A stretch of DNA of 64,000 bases from Diphasiastrum complanatum (lineage: Eukaryota > Streptophyta > Lycopodiopsida > Lycopodiales > Lycopodiaceae). Location: positions 38,556,141 through 38,620,140 of the forward strand of contig CM055095.1 of the NCBI GenBank assembly GCA_029204225.1. Reading direction: 5' to 3'. A program made the translations under genes and the position numbers. Of the stretch, positions 1-9,662 are shown piece after piece; within the stretch, counting starts at the first letter, position 1; every line of letters begins with the position of its first letter. The notes beneath the pieces were generated by a model. It was not told the DNA's origin and did no database searches. It saw nothing but the letters and a program-made list of their open reading frames with translations.

Positions 1-94
1 AAGCATTTGTTGTTGTTTCAAAGGAGTGCCTTTTTGCATTGAAACAGGTTGAAAGAAAAGATCAGGTCATTGCTACATGGGCAACCTCAATTGG

Positions 95-862
95 AGTCAT
101 GTTGGATGCCAATGATAGGCTTACCTCAAGTAACTATTCATTATGGAAAGTGAGGATGGAGTCACTTCTGAGATGAATGATGTTTTGGATATTGTTGTAG
201 GTTTGGAGGAGAGACCAGCAACACAACAAGATCAATTGAGGTATGACAAGAGGGCCAGAAGTCTCTACACATGATAAAGATGAATGTTACCAATGAACTT
301 CTCAAGGAAGTTGGTAAGTGCACATACATCTTTGGAAGCTTAGAATTCATTGAAGAAGCTTTATGAATCAAGCCTACTTCTATAGTGTTGACTCTAAGAA
401 GGCAAATCTTTTCTTGTTTGCAAAGAATGAAGAAAGTTCAAGTACTTTTGTTTTGAGAATGAAAGCATTGAGTGATGAGTTAGCTTGCATAGATGAAAGC
501 ATTAAGGAAGGAGAGCTTATTCAAGTGATTCTTAATGGCTTGTTGGATGCTCATGCTAACATTGTTCAAAGTATTGCCTATTCAAAAGACTTTGTCAAGT
601 TTGATGGATCTTCAAGAGATCTTGATCAATGAGGAATATAGGCTTCAAGCAAGAGGTGGATCTACATCGACACTTCAAGAGGATTGCTTGTTCACCAAAG
701 GGCAAATTCAAGGGCAAAACCAAAGCAAGTGGTCTAAAGTGCAAGATCAAGTGAAAGTTTTTTCAAGTGGCAAAAAGAAGGATAGATCAAAGCTCAAGTG
801 CTTCTATTGTGGCATCAAAGGACAAGCAAGTAATCTTACTCTTGATGAGGATGGTTTGGATG
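95..862 (+). pseudogene. gag: copia gag (UBN2-type) remnant with CCHC knuckle
   Basis: Gag would form the cytoplasmic particle that packages element RNA. The frame near 127-168 reads NYSLWKVRMES, the typical start of plant copia gag. Later pieces at 363-632 and 535-882 carry the helical core and a basic tail ending in CFYCGIKGQ, the first half of a CCHC zinc knuckle. The knuckle is incomplete because the frame shifts near 830. At least three frame changes occur, so no functional protein is made. Family assignment is firm and boundaries are approximate. Confidence 0.8.
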
Positions 863-869
863 TGCAAGA

Positions 870-1290
870 TGCCAAAAGATGATGCTTTTGTGATGTCTTC
901 ATGTATGCTTGCTAATGATGGAGATCTAGATCCTTGGTGGATTGATAGTGGAGCAAGTTCACACATGACCTTTCCACAAAGAGTAGTTCACTTCTTTGTT
1001 GGCATATGGAGATGACAAGAGGGTGACCTTGTGAGTGTGCAATCAAAGGGATTGGACAATTTCTATTTCTCTCTCTACAAATAGGAATGTTCTTTGGAGG
1101 ATGTCTTGTTTATTCCATCTATTACCAAGAATTTGCTTAGTGTGAGTCAAATGCTAAGTAAGGGCCTCAGGTGGAGTTTGATGGAGATGCTTGTTTGATC
1201 AAAATGAAGGATGTCTTGATTGGAAAAGGTAAAAGGCAAGGGAAGTTGTTCTAACTTGATGCTTGTGTTATTGCTAACCAAGTTGGATGT
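870..1290 (+). pseudogene. copia aspartic protease remnant
   Basis: The protease would cut the gag-pol polyprotein. WWIDSGASSHMT at about 934-969 has the catalytic D-S-G-A motif followed by the usual SSHMT. The downstream part (FIPSITKNLLSVSQM-like text near 1105-1150) is recognisable only with frame changes and leads into the integrase. It lies directly after gag, as expected for copia. Confidence 0.75.
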
Positions 1291-2215
1291 GTTGCAAGTG
1301 AGCAAATTTCTATTCAAGAGGTTTGGCACAAAAGGATGGGGACACCTCAACTTCAAGTCATTGGAGGTAATGGCAAGGAAGAAGGTTGTGATTGGTCTTC
1401 CAAGTTCCTTAAGTAATGACAAGCATGTTTGTGAGTCCTTGTGCTTTGTCTAAGTCACATAGACTACCTTATACTAGATCTATTTACTAGATCTACAAAG
1501 CCTTTTCAACTTGTACATTCGGATATTCATGGATTTACTACAATTAGCAATAGTGGAGCTAAGATGTATGTAACATTCATTGATGATTTTAGTAGATTTT
1601 GTTGGATCTATCTACTAAAGAGCAAGGATGAAGTGTATGATGTCTTTCTCAAGTTCAAGAATGCAAGGGAGAACCAATTCTTCTCAAGGATCAAGTGCTT
1701 GAGAGGTGACAATGGTGGTGAGTACATATTTAAACAAGTTCAAGGCCTTTTGTGATGAGCATGGGATCAAGAGGGAGTATACAACATCAAGGACCCCACA
1801 ACAAAATGGAGTGGCTGAAAGGAAGAATAAGACTTTATGTGAAAGTGCTAAAGCTATGAGGTTAAGTGCTAATCTTGACAGACCATTTTGGGATCAACTT
1901 TGTTGTGTGCCAATTTCCTTGTGCAATAGGTGGCCGAGTGCTATTTTGGATGGAAGGACACCTTTTGAGATGCTATTCAAGAGGAGGCCGAGTGTCAACT
2001 TTCTAAGAACCTTTGGATGCACATTCTATGTCAACATCACTCTTGATGATAGGACCAAGGAGGATCCATCTTCAAGAAGAGGTATTTTTGTTGGATATAG
2101 TGAGGTGAGTAAAGCCTACAAGGTTTACATTCCTTCTACTAACAAAGTGATTGTTGGTAGAGACGTCATTTTTTATGAGGGAAACATCCAAAGGTGGTCT
2201 TCAAAGCATGATTGA
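1291..2215 (+). pseudogene. copia GAG-pre-integrase and integrase core
   Basis: The integrase would insert the cDNA into the nuclear genome. Visible landmarks are a degraded zinc-binding segment (FGTKGWGHLN near 1320), LVHSDIHG (about 1510), TFIDDFSRFCW (about 1573), DNGGEY (about 1708) and PQQNGVAERKN (about 1796-1828), covering the DDE core. The C-terminal part ends with KVIVGRDVIFYEG near 2150-2180. Frames at 1441-1755 and 1706-2215 overlap, so one frameshift splits the core. This is the best preserved part of the element's pol. Confidence 0.88.
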
Positions 2216-2505
2216 TGGTAAAGTAGATGGATCTAACATTCTTGATGTTGATGAGAAGGATCCTTCTTTGGATGGTGGTGATGATGGACCTTCATCAAGT
2301 CAAAAGCCAAGGAGAACATCAAGAGAAAGACAAGTACCTTCAAGGCTCACATATGATCAAAAGGGGTAAGCAAGTAGTTTATGGAAATTATGTTGCTTTT
2401 CTAACATCTTTGGATGAGCCTACAAGTGTAGATCAAGCAAGGAAATAAGAGGAGTGGATCCAAGCAATGGATCTCGAGTATCAATCTCTTATGAAGAATG
2501 GAACA
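2216..2505 (+). pseudogene. integrase-RT linker and first residues of copia RT
   Basis: The linker is acidic and serine-rich (GGDDGPSSSQKPRRTSRERQ region), followed by the usual SRLTYDQKG motif. The RT start then reads EEWIQAMDLEYQSLMKN at about 2451-2502. Copia RT normally continues with a TW-L-V motif, but the text changes completely after the KN pair. The same breakpoint occurs in another element near 6926. No catalytic RT motif follows. Confidence 0.8.
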
Positions 2506-3570
2506 TCTTTTGGAGGATCTTCTTGTGTACATGGAGCTATGCAAGTGGATGGATGTTATCTTGCTGTAAAATCAAGTAATGGATCTGGAAAGCAAAGTTT
2601 CAATGACTTTGATGGTCAAGTTGAAGATCAAGAGGTTGATCTCAAAGCGCTTCAACTAGTCAAAAGGGAAGGTGACAATTTGGAGCTAGTCAAGAGCATC
2701 AAAGGAGAGGTAATTGGCAAAGGTGTTATGGATCTGTTTTTGCAGCATATTGAAGACTCAAGTAAGGTCAAAGGAGCAGCAAGGAAGTGCTATTCAAGTT
2801 TACTTTACTTGTTCTATCTCATGTTTGAGCAATTTCATGTGGATGTGTGCAAATTGTCAAGATATGGTAAAACTAGCTACATTGGTGAGCATTGTTTTAA
2901 TGTTGGATTTGTACTAGCATTCTTGGCTGATTTTGATGATGGAAATGAAGCTATTAGAGGTTCATTATGTCACTCATCCATGGCTAAGTTCTCAAGTGTT
3001 GAGCTACTTGGTGCCAATACTTGGAGATTGTCAATTTTTGGTGAATTCATGGTCATTTCTTGTGTCAAGTAGAACTTGAAGATGGACTAGTGCAAACTAC
3101 TTGGTTTATGGAGTCATGTGGTGCTGGATTGGCATCATTAATGTACTCACCTACTCATGGATTTCCAAGGTTTGATGGTTTCTTGTGGCAAGATGAAGAT
3201 GGAGGCTCATTCATGGAGTATCATGGTGGATACAAGGCAACAAAGGTCAAAGGAGGAGGAGACATGCAAGCAAAAGTTGATCACTCACATTTATTTTTGT
3301 TTGCTGTATTTTTCCAGAGAGTTCAGAGTTGGAAGCATGGTGGAATCATCTCATTTACATTCTATTTGATTCTTCATGTTCTAGTCACATTTTTACATGT
3401 AAAATTGATGTAAGAAATAGTGAAGCATCCCAAGTGGACACTATTCTCTATATCAATTATGGTTGTTTCTATTTTGAGCATTACATGATCATTGAAAGGA
3501 GATCTATTATTAGGAAGGAAGATCATTCTTATGATGGATCAAAGTTCTATTGGCAAAAACTATGCTAGGA
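2506..3570 (+). other. non-pol module replacing the reverse transcriptase
   Basis: About 1 kb sits where RT should be. It holds an open frame to 3069 (201 aa with the RT stub) and a second at 3060-3413 (117 aa). Neither matches a family I recognise, and the composition is Gly/Ser/Asp-rich in the first part. A diverged copy of its last third (about 3190-3480) occurs on the minus strand at about 6620-6925, directly before a purine tract and LTR. The module is therefore probably the 3' untranslated or cargo region of a non-autonomous relative, brought in by recombination. Whether it encodes protein is unknown. Confidence 0.55.
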
Positions 3571-4110
3571 GCATTGGAAGCTAGGAATGCGAGTTTTGAG
3601 GTACATCATTGGAACTCGAGATTTGGGCATATTGTATGAGGGATCATCACCTAATCTTTTTGGATTTTCAGATTTGGACTATGCTAGAGATGTGATGGAT
3701 AGGAAATCCATTAGTTCTTATTGTATTTTCATAGGTGATGGAGCTATATCATGGATGTCAAAGAAACAAGCCACTATCTCTTTGTCATCTAGTGAGGCTC
3801 GAGTACAAAGCTCTTACACATTGCACAAAGGAGATGGTATGGATCAAAAGGATGATCAAGGATCTTCACTTGTTGGATTTTTTCAGAGAGCCCAATCATC
3901 TTTTGTGACAATCAATCAGCCCAAAGAATGGCATCCAATCCTATCTTCATGCTAGGAGCAAGCATATTGAGAACAATATCATTTTGTGAGGGAGCGAGTC
4001 ATTGCAGAGGAGGAGGAGCTTAAACATGTGTCTTCAAGGAAATGTGTAGCTGATATCTTCACCAAAGCATTGGAAAAAGACTTGTCATGAAGCATAAGAC
4101 TTCACTTGGA
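3571..4110 (+). pseudogene. copia RT tail and RNase H remnant
   Basis: RNase H would degrade the RNA template during cDNA synthesis. LRYIIGTRDLGILYE (about 3598) and DLDYARDVMDRKSISSYC (about 3676-3723) match the copia RNase H opening, with SWMSKKQATISLSSSEA near 3753-3795. The tail near 4021-4085 resembles the usual ADIFTKAL end of copia pol. A frameshift after SSSEA destroys the middle. Confidence 0.82.
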
Positions 4111-4151
4111 GGTATTATCAAAATCTATGCTAAAACTAGTTGAAGAGGGAG

Positions 4152-4799
4152 TGTGAAAGATTCAACTAGTTTCATCACATTTTGCAATATTTCCATATTT
4201 GGCATATTGAGGCCAAAACTTGTTTTAGACTTAGAGGTTGACTTTTCAAAGTTCATTAGTCTAAATTTCATTTGAATAAACACTTTTGAAAGTGTGAGAA
4301 AGATAGAATGCGAGTTTGAGTAGATTCAATTTGAATAAGTTGGGTACATTGAATCTAGACCCAAAATTGGTAGGGTTAGCATTTTGGTGGGAAGCCAAGT
4401 GGCCAAATAGGGTTTGGACCTGTTATAAAAGGATGTAACTCGTGGAGAGAGTCATCTTCTCTCTTCTCTATCTCATTTCATGCTTATACATGGTTCTCTT
4501 GGGTTCTACTATCCATTGGTGCAGTATCTTGGTGATTGCTTGCAATTCTATGTGTAGAATGATCTATATTTGCTATTTTTGGATCCACACATGTGAAATA
4601 CAGTAGCTTGCTGGTTTTGTAACGGACAGCAACGGTACATAATCATTTCATTCAAGTTTGATCAAGTTCTATTAGTGTTTGCATCTCAAATTGTGTGTAG
4701 ATGCTGATTTTTCTACATTGGTGAAATTGGTAGTGTATTTCTCTTTCTAACCAAGATCATTCAAGTAGATTGGATCTTAAGGATCTGAAATCTTTCACA
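4152..4799 (+). repeat. 3' LTR of family A (648 bp)
   Basis: The LTR begins TGTGAAAGAT right after the purine tract GAAGAGGGAG and ends ATCTTTCACA, a perfect 10-bp terminal inverted repeat with TG...CA ends. A second copy lies at 13121-13727, where the end is followed by a primer-binding site, which confirms the 3' boundary. A very short version lies at 6438-6552 in the opposite orientation. Confidence 0.93.
4424..4431 (+). promoter_or_regulatory. TATA box of LTR family A
   Basis: TATAAAAG lies in mid-LTR, followed after about 25 bases by a CT-rich stretch typical of a plant transcription start. The same box is conserved at 13351-13358 in the second LTR copy. Confidence 0.65.
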
Positions 4800-5440
4800 G
4801 CCACCAACATCCTGATTACAAAATCTTGCGAACCGTAATGTCAGATGCAAAATGACCACCACCCATGCCTTCATGCGAAATTGAGATAATGTAGATGGCC
4901 TCATGTGGGAAGAATACACCTTCAAAGAATACCATCTAGTCCTCTTCGATACAACTGGCATGAAATCAGTTGATAAGGTCTAGCTTTTAAAATTTGTTTC
5001 CGTTGTTCCACCTTGGATAAAGACTTATCCAGTTGGCCTATATTCAACTATATCTGTGGCCCATTCTGGTACAATATTTATGTAGAATAAGATAGCATCA
5101 AGTTAGCTCATCATCAAGTTAGGGCTACAGTTTCTCTTCTCTTGATGCACGACACATATAGCAAAGGTTGATGGTCCGTATAAAAAACAAAATGGCCATG
5201 AAATAATGTTGAAACTTCTTAACTGCATAAATCAATGCTAGTAGGACCTGCTCATCTATCAACTCAGTCTCCTTGTTGTACGTGAGAGCATATTGCTAAG
5301 GGAGTAAATCATCGTCCACAGGGTTCTCAATAGCTTCTATTGACAGCCATGCTACATTGATCATATTTATCCGAAAGTGATTGGTGTGTCCATCATGTAG
5401 CACTTGGGGGAAGATGTGATGGGTTTTGGATCTGAATTAT
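4800..5440 (-). pseudogene. Ty3/gypsy RNase H and integrase zinc-finger fragment
   Basis: Read on the minus strand, the sequence gives RNase H text (TYNKETELIDEQVLLALIYA, then KKFQHYF) followed by the integrase H2C2 region (HEGMGGGHFASDIT...KIL.SGCWW). These are standard gypsy pol motifs in the right order. Several stops are present. The fragment is cut at 4800 by the family A LTR, so the rest of the integrase probably lies left of the window. Confidence 0.75.
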
Positions 5441-5499
5441 GTTGACATGTTTGCCCAGCCATGCAGTCAATTGTTGCTAACGCGTGCATTCATCTCAAG

Positions 5500-5690
5500 A
5501 TATCCGTTTCTTCTTCACTTGGAAGATCCTCCTCCATCCTAGCATGATCCTTGGCATCAAAATGATTAGTAGCATTATCATCCAAATCACAAGCATGTCC
5601 CTTCATAAAAAATAACATCCCTACTCACTCACCTTGTTAGTGATGGGATTGAAGACTCTATAACCTTTGCTATTCTTACCATATTGGAAA
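5500..5690 (-). pseudogene. copia integrase C-terminal scrap
   Basis: The minus-strand reading includes GKNSKGYRVFNPITNKV, matching the end of copia integrase, where a related motif (Y...SKAYRVYNP...K) precedes the RT linker. It is short and contains stops. It is independent of the gypsy fragment beside it. Confidence 0.6.
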
Positions 5691-6086
5691 ATGACCGCAA
5701 AAATTGCATCTGATTTTGCTCAAGTAGTTGTAGAGCATCTGTTTAGACTTTACGGATTACCTCCACCTCAAGATGCAAGAACTCCTAGAACTCCAAGAAG
5801 ATTTACAAGGGCAAGATCCGAGCCATTGAGGCTCATCTATAATGGTCAATGTGATCAAAGAGAAGGCTAATCATCTTTCACATCTTACACCTTTCTTACT
5901 TCAATGTTAGATGAGCCAACATGCTATGAAGATGCTTGTAAGTCTAAAAGTTGGATGGATGCTATGCAAGTAGAGTATGATGCTCTTATTGAGAATCATA
6001 CTTGGGATCTTGTGGATCTTCCTCAAGGGAAGAAACCTCTTGATTGCAAGTGGGTGTTTAGATTGAAGTACAATCAAGATGGATAA
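5690..6086 (+). pseudogene. chimeric gypsy integrase / copia RT start
   Basis: The first frame (from 5667) starts with TAKIASDFAQVVVEHLFRLYGLP, as in gypsy integrase (where a target such as A...A..F...I...HG.P is usual), then switches near 5765 to copia-like linker text (RTPRRFTRARSEPLRL). At 5904-6086 the copia RT opening is clear: W-M-D-A-M, ENHTWDLVDLP and CKWVFRLKYNQDG. The frame stops at 6086, where sequence of the opposite orientation begins. Two unrelated elements are joined within 100 bases. Confidence 0.7.
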
Positions 6087-6089
6087 AAA

Positions 6090-6437
6090 ACAAGAAGATT
6101 AAATGTAAAGAGTTGTAACCAACGAAAGAAGTGACAAAGGAGTAAGAAGAACCAAGAATCATGTTCACAGATTCAGCTGGAATCTGTGAACAACGCTTCA
6201 TGATTTCTTTGAAAATGTACATGAAAATGTCTTCATTTATGAAGGATATGATGATCACCATTGCACATTCATCCTTCCTTATCCATTCCGCCCTCCTTGG
6301 ATCGCTCTTTGGAGCTTTTGGCTCTGTGAGATCAGTCACTGACCATATCCCTTCATCTTTTAGAAGTGTCTTTATCTTTAACTTAAATATGCGATAGCTT
6401 GCACCATCAAGATTGATCATAATCCATGCTTGAATTG
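6090..6437 (-). pseudogene. gag: copia gag N-terminal fragment
   Basis: The minus frame starting at 6420 reads LDGASYRIFKLKIKTLLKDEGIW, the standard copia gag start. After about 75 residues the text stops resembling gag, near the hairpin at 6163-6191. It follows directly on a tiny LTR remnant with no primer site or leader between them, so it is a deleted copy. Confidence 0.72.
6163..6191. repeat. 29-bp hairpin-forming inverted repeat
   Basis: Arms GTTCACAGATTC and GAATCTGTGAAC are perfect reverse complements separated by 5 bases (AGCTG). It lies close to the point where the gag similarity fades, so it may mark a junction. Confidence 0.85.
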
Positions 6438-6552
6438 TGTGAAGGATTTTAGATCATTCAAGATCCAATCCATGTCCTTGATCTTTGGTTACAATAAGGA
6501 GCAAGCCAACAATCCTGCCAATGTAGAAAACTAAACTTGTTGAACTATCACA
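6438..6552 (-). repeat. 115-bp deleted family A-like LTR with adjoining purine tract
   Basis: On the minus strand it begins TGTGATAG right after GAAGAGGGAG (6553-6562) and ends CTTCACA, close to the ends of the 648-bp LTR. The last part (TCTACATTGG... GATCTAAAATCCTTCACA) aligns with the last 80 bases of the full LTR. About 530 internal bases, including the TATA region, are missing. Confidence 0.7.
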
Positions 6553-6562
6553 CTCCCTCTTC

Positions 6563-6925
6563 AACTAGTTTTGGCATAGTTTTAACCATACTACTTTGAT
6601 CCAACTTTAGAATGATTTCCATCCTAGTATAGATATCCTTTCTAAGATTCTAAAGTATCTTTCATAATTGATATAGAGAATAGTATCCAAATTGGATGCT
6701 TCACTATTTCTTACATCAATTTTACACATCAAGATATAACTAGAACATGAAGAACCAAATAAAATCTGAATGAAATGATTCCTCCATGTTTCAAACTTTG
6801 AACTCTTTGGAAAATTACAGCAACCAAACCATGAATGTGAATGATGACCATTTGTTGCTTGTCTCCTCCAACTTTGTCCTTTCTTGATATGTCTCCACCA
6901 TAAAACTCCATGAATGAGCCTTGTC
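6563..6925 (-). other. second copy of the non-pol module
   Basis: The minus frame 6729-6911 contains VIFQRVQSLKHGGIISFRF, closely matching FFQRVQSWKHGGIISFTF at about 3307-3360. Similarity continues downstream (AGTGAAGCATCC, CTATTCTCTATATCAATTATG) and runs into the purine tract and LTR remnant. Its upstream edge joins a copia RT stub. Confidence 0.7.
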
Positions 6926-8046
6926 TAGTTCTTGATCAGAGAGAAATACTCTCGGTCCAATAGCTTTTCTCTAGAGATCAGAGGTTGGTTTGCTGAGTGC
7001 CTCTTCGAATATCATCAGTTCCTGTATCAAGAGACATACAGACTCAGGAGTATACCTTGTGGGCTGTGTACGCACTCGACTTGATCTTTTGGGAGGATTC
7101 GATTGATGAACCACTCCTGGGACTTATTGCTGGGTAGCAGCAACGTCTTCGTCTAATTCGCTATCATGAAGTGGGTCGACAATAGACATGTCTGAGCCAG
7201 AATCTCGGATAGTTGTGTCAATGGCAGGTGATGAAGATTCTCCTGGAGCAATATCCTTGCCTATGATGTTGACGAACTGATCCTTGATAAAGACTATTTC
7301 TTGACCATACAAGATTTGCTAGGTATCAGGATCATACAACTTGTATGTATTATCAGATGAAGTATATCCAATCAGGATGGCCTTGAGACCTTGGAAGTCC
7401 AATTTCTTCCTCGTGTCTTTTGGGATATGTGCATAGGCCAACACATCCAAACACTCTTAGGTTCTTCACATAAGGCTTAGAGCCTATCCACACCTCGTGG
7501 GGTGTCTTGCCTAAGAGGGTCTTGGTCGAACATCTATTTTGGACATAACCTGCAGTGAAGACAGCTTCGGCCCAGAATTTCTTGGGGTAGCTATGCATGC
7601 GCTAGCATACATTTGGCTGATTCAACTAGGGTACAGTTCTTCCTCTTGACTAAGCCATTAGACTGAAGACTGTAAGGAGTGATGAATCGCTGCTCAATGC
7701 CCTTGGCTTTGGAAGTACTCCTTAAACTCGATAGAGATATATTCTACCACCTTTGTCTGATCATAGAGCCTTGATCGTCCATCCAGTCTCCTTTTCTGCA
7801 CGCTCCTTGAAGATTCTGAAGCAGTTGAAGTTCTGATTTCTTCTTTATAAAGTACACCATAGTCCTTCTAGAAAATTCATCAATAGAAGTTATAAATACT
7901 TTGTATCCTTCAGCGAAGGGATTTTTCATCAAGCCACAAATGTCTGAATGTACAATGTCTAGCAATCCTCTAGCAATATGTTGATGGCTTGATGTAAATG
8001 GTTTCCTAGTCTATTTACCAACTAGGACAGTCTTGGCAGACAAGAC
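6926..8046 (-). pseudogene. copia B integrase, linker and RT stub
   Basis: Minus frames show LDIVHSDICG (about 7960), FITSIDEFSRRTMVYF, then SYPKKFWAEAVFTAGYVQNR and KTPHEVWIGSKP (7598-7480), all integrase landmarks. The catalytic core is interrupted by frameshifts between 7740 and 7600. The acidic linker (7312-7124) ends in an EALSKPTSDL-like segment and an SLIKN-like end near 6930, where RT should continue but the non-pol module begins. Confidence 0.8.
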
Positions 8047-8201
8047 TTTATCATGAGGATAGTCAAGATGAAGAACAATAGATTGTCTAGACATTCGTTT
8101 GTACTAGCATGATTCAAGTGACTTTTATCATGAGGATAGTCAAGATCAAGAACAATAGATTGTCTAGACATTTGCTGCACAGCAGCATGATTCAAGTGAC
8201 C
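8047..8201. repeat. tandem duplication, period 77-78 bp
   Basis: TTTATCATGAGGATAGTCAA starts at 8047 and again at 8124. AGCATGATTCAAGTGAC starts at 8106 and again at 8184. The copies differ by a few bases and a small indel. The duplication lies in the pre-integrase region of copia B and breaks its frame. Confidence 0.85.
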
Positions 8202-8988
8202 AAGTCTATAATGCCAAAGTAACTTTTATTTGCATGAATAGAACAACTGAACGCCTGACTAGAGGCAAAAAAGCAATGATTAATTTAGACAAGTATCCAT
8301 GCCTCTTTCTGAGTGCTAGGATCTTGCTTGTCCTATCAACTACTTTGCACTGATCACATTCAAATTCTACTCTATGTCCTAGATCTATCATTCTACTTAC
8401 AGAGAGTAGATTCGTAGACAAATTTAGTACATACAGGACTTTAGAAAGTAGCTTAGACTGATCATTTGCAAAGCTTAATCTTACAGTACCTTCACCTTTA
8501 ATAGCCTGTGTGCTATTGTTGCCAAGGTGAACATATTTCTGGGTACTGTAAGGTGTATAGGACTCGAAACAACCAATGAGACTAGTCATGTGCTGAGTGG
8601 CTCTGGAATCCAGGAACCAAGAATGGTCGCTAGATGTTCTTTGATGGCTGGTCATGAAGGCATCAAGATCCGCTTCTTGAATAGGCTGTGGAACTTCTAC
8701 AGCTGCATTTGCCACTTGATTCGACTGCCCCTTGTTGTTGTTCTTTCCTGGCAGTATCCGACAGTCTTGAATTTCGTGGTTGTTTTGCTTGCAGTATCTA
8801 CAGAAAAATTTCTTCTTCATCTGTGGATTCGACTGTTCTTTGTGCTGTGCTGGTTTCTGATCTGGCTTTGATTGCTTTGGGCCTTTCTTCTTCTTCTGCT
8901 TATTCGTGCTCTTGTTGGTGTATAAAGCGTGAGAATCAGCTAAGGAACTTGTGGCTTCGTTCCTCCGTGTGTCTTCCTGCAACAACAT
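8190..8988 (-). pseudogene. copia B nucleocapsid, protease and pre-integrase
   Basis: The minus frame 8206-8988 (260 aa) has a Lys/Gln-rich tail, then FFCRYCKQNNHEIQDC (CCHC knuckle, about residues 62-76), then WFLDSRATQHMT (protease; the usual D-S-G-A is D-S-R-A, so the active-site glycine is lost). LYVLNLSTNLLSVSRMIDLG follows. The frame opens at 8988, overlapping the end of gag, which indicates a frameshift between gag and this part. Confidence 0.85.
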
Positions 8989-9529
8989 AGTAATGACCTC
9001 TCAACAAAGTCAACTCTGGATATGTCATGATGATTATCACCCAACTGTCGTATGAGCTTGGCAAGCTTGTAAGCAGTTGCATTACTGCAAGTTGATCATC
9101 TATGTCAGATCTGACAGTGGCCATTTGCCTTAGCAGGTTCTTGAATTGATTCATGTAATTATGTAGGGAATCACCATTCGCCATCTTGAGGGAGTAAAAT
9201 TTCTTCCTGAGATGTAGCTTGGAAGCTATATCTCGCACTTCGTATAGTGAGCTCAAGATGTCCCAGACTTCTTTCGATGTCTGGGCCTCGAATACATGGT
9301 CGATCTGGGTATCCGTAATGTTTAGGATGATCAGCGTGAAAGCCTTTCCATCCTTCAGCTTCCATCTGGCGATTGTTGTGTCATCTGCTTCGGGTTTCTC
9401 TTCTGCACCTGTAACAACATCATATAATTTTCTAGCCATTAGTACAATTTTCATCTTAAATTTCCATAGATGGTAATTGGCTCCATCAAGCTTGTCCATG
9501 ATGGGATCGGCTTTCCCTTGGGAATCCAT
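8936..9529 (-). pseudogene. gag: copia B gag
   Basis: This 197-aa frame starts MDSQGKADPIMDKLDGANYH and continues WKFKMK, the canonical plant copia gag opening. It contains AWDILSSLY-like (EVWDILSSLYE) and LHNYMNQFKNLL motifs of the UBN2 domain, with LLTSLPSSYDSW at about residues 148-159. The last 30 residues are out of frame relative to the family because of a shift near 9000. The start lies about 120 bases downstream of the primer site, a normal leader length. Confidence 0.88.
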
Positions 9530-9649
9530 GTGGAAGATTAGTCTAAACTTAAGTATGAAAATTTTGGCATTGAGTTACAAAACAAGAAGACAATTACTCT
9601 ATCGGCTAGTAGAGTCTTGTACCGTGGAAGCTTATTAGGCTACAAAATA

Positions 9650-9661
9650 GCTCTGATACCA
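9650..9661 (-). promoter_or_regulatory. primer-binding site, initiator-Met tRNA type
   Basis: The minus strand reads TGGTATCAGAGC one base after the LTR end (LTR edge at 9663). This is the usual copia primer site. Confidence 0.92.
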
Positions 9662-9662
9662 T

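Larger units (their letters stand above)
1..4799 (+). mobile_element. Ty1/copia element, family A, 5' end outside window
   Basis: Domains run in copia order: gag, zinc knuckle, protease, integrase, start of RT, then RNase H, purine tract and 3' LTR. The 5' LTR and primer site lie before base 1. RT between about 2506 and 3570 is replaced by unrelated sequence, and many stops and frameshifts interrupt the frames. It is a dead, rearranged copy. The 3' LTR abuts an antisense gypsy integrase fragment at 4800, which suggests insertion into that gypsy copy, but the left flank needed to check a target duplication is outside the window. Confidence 0.9.
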
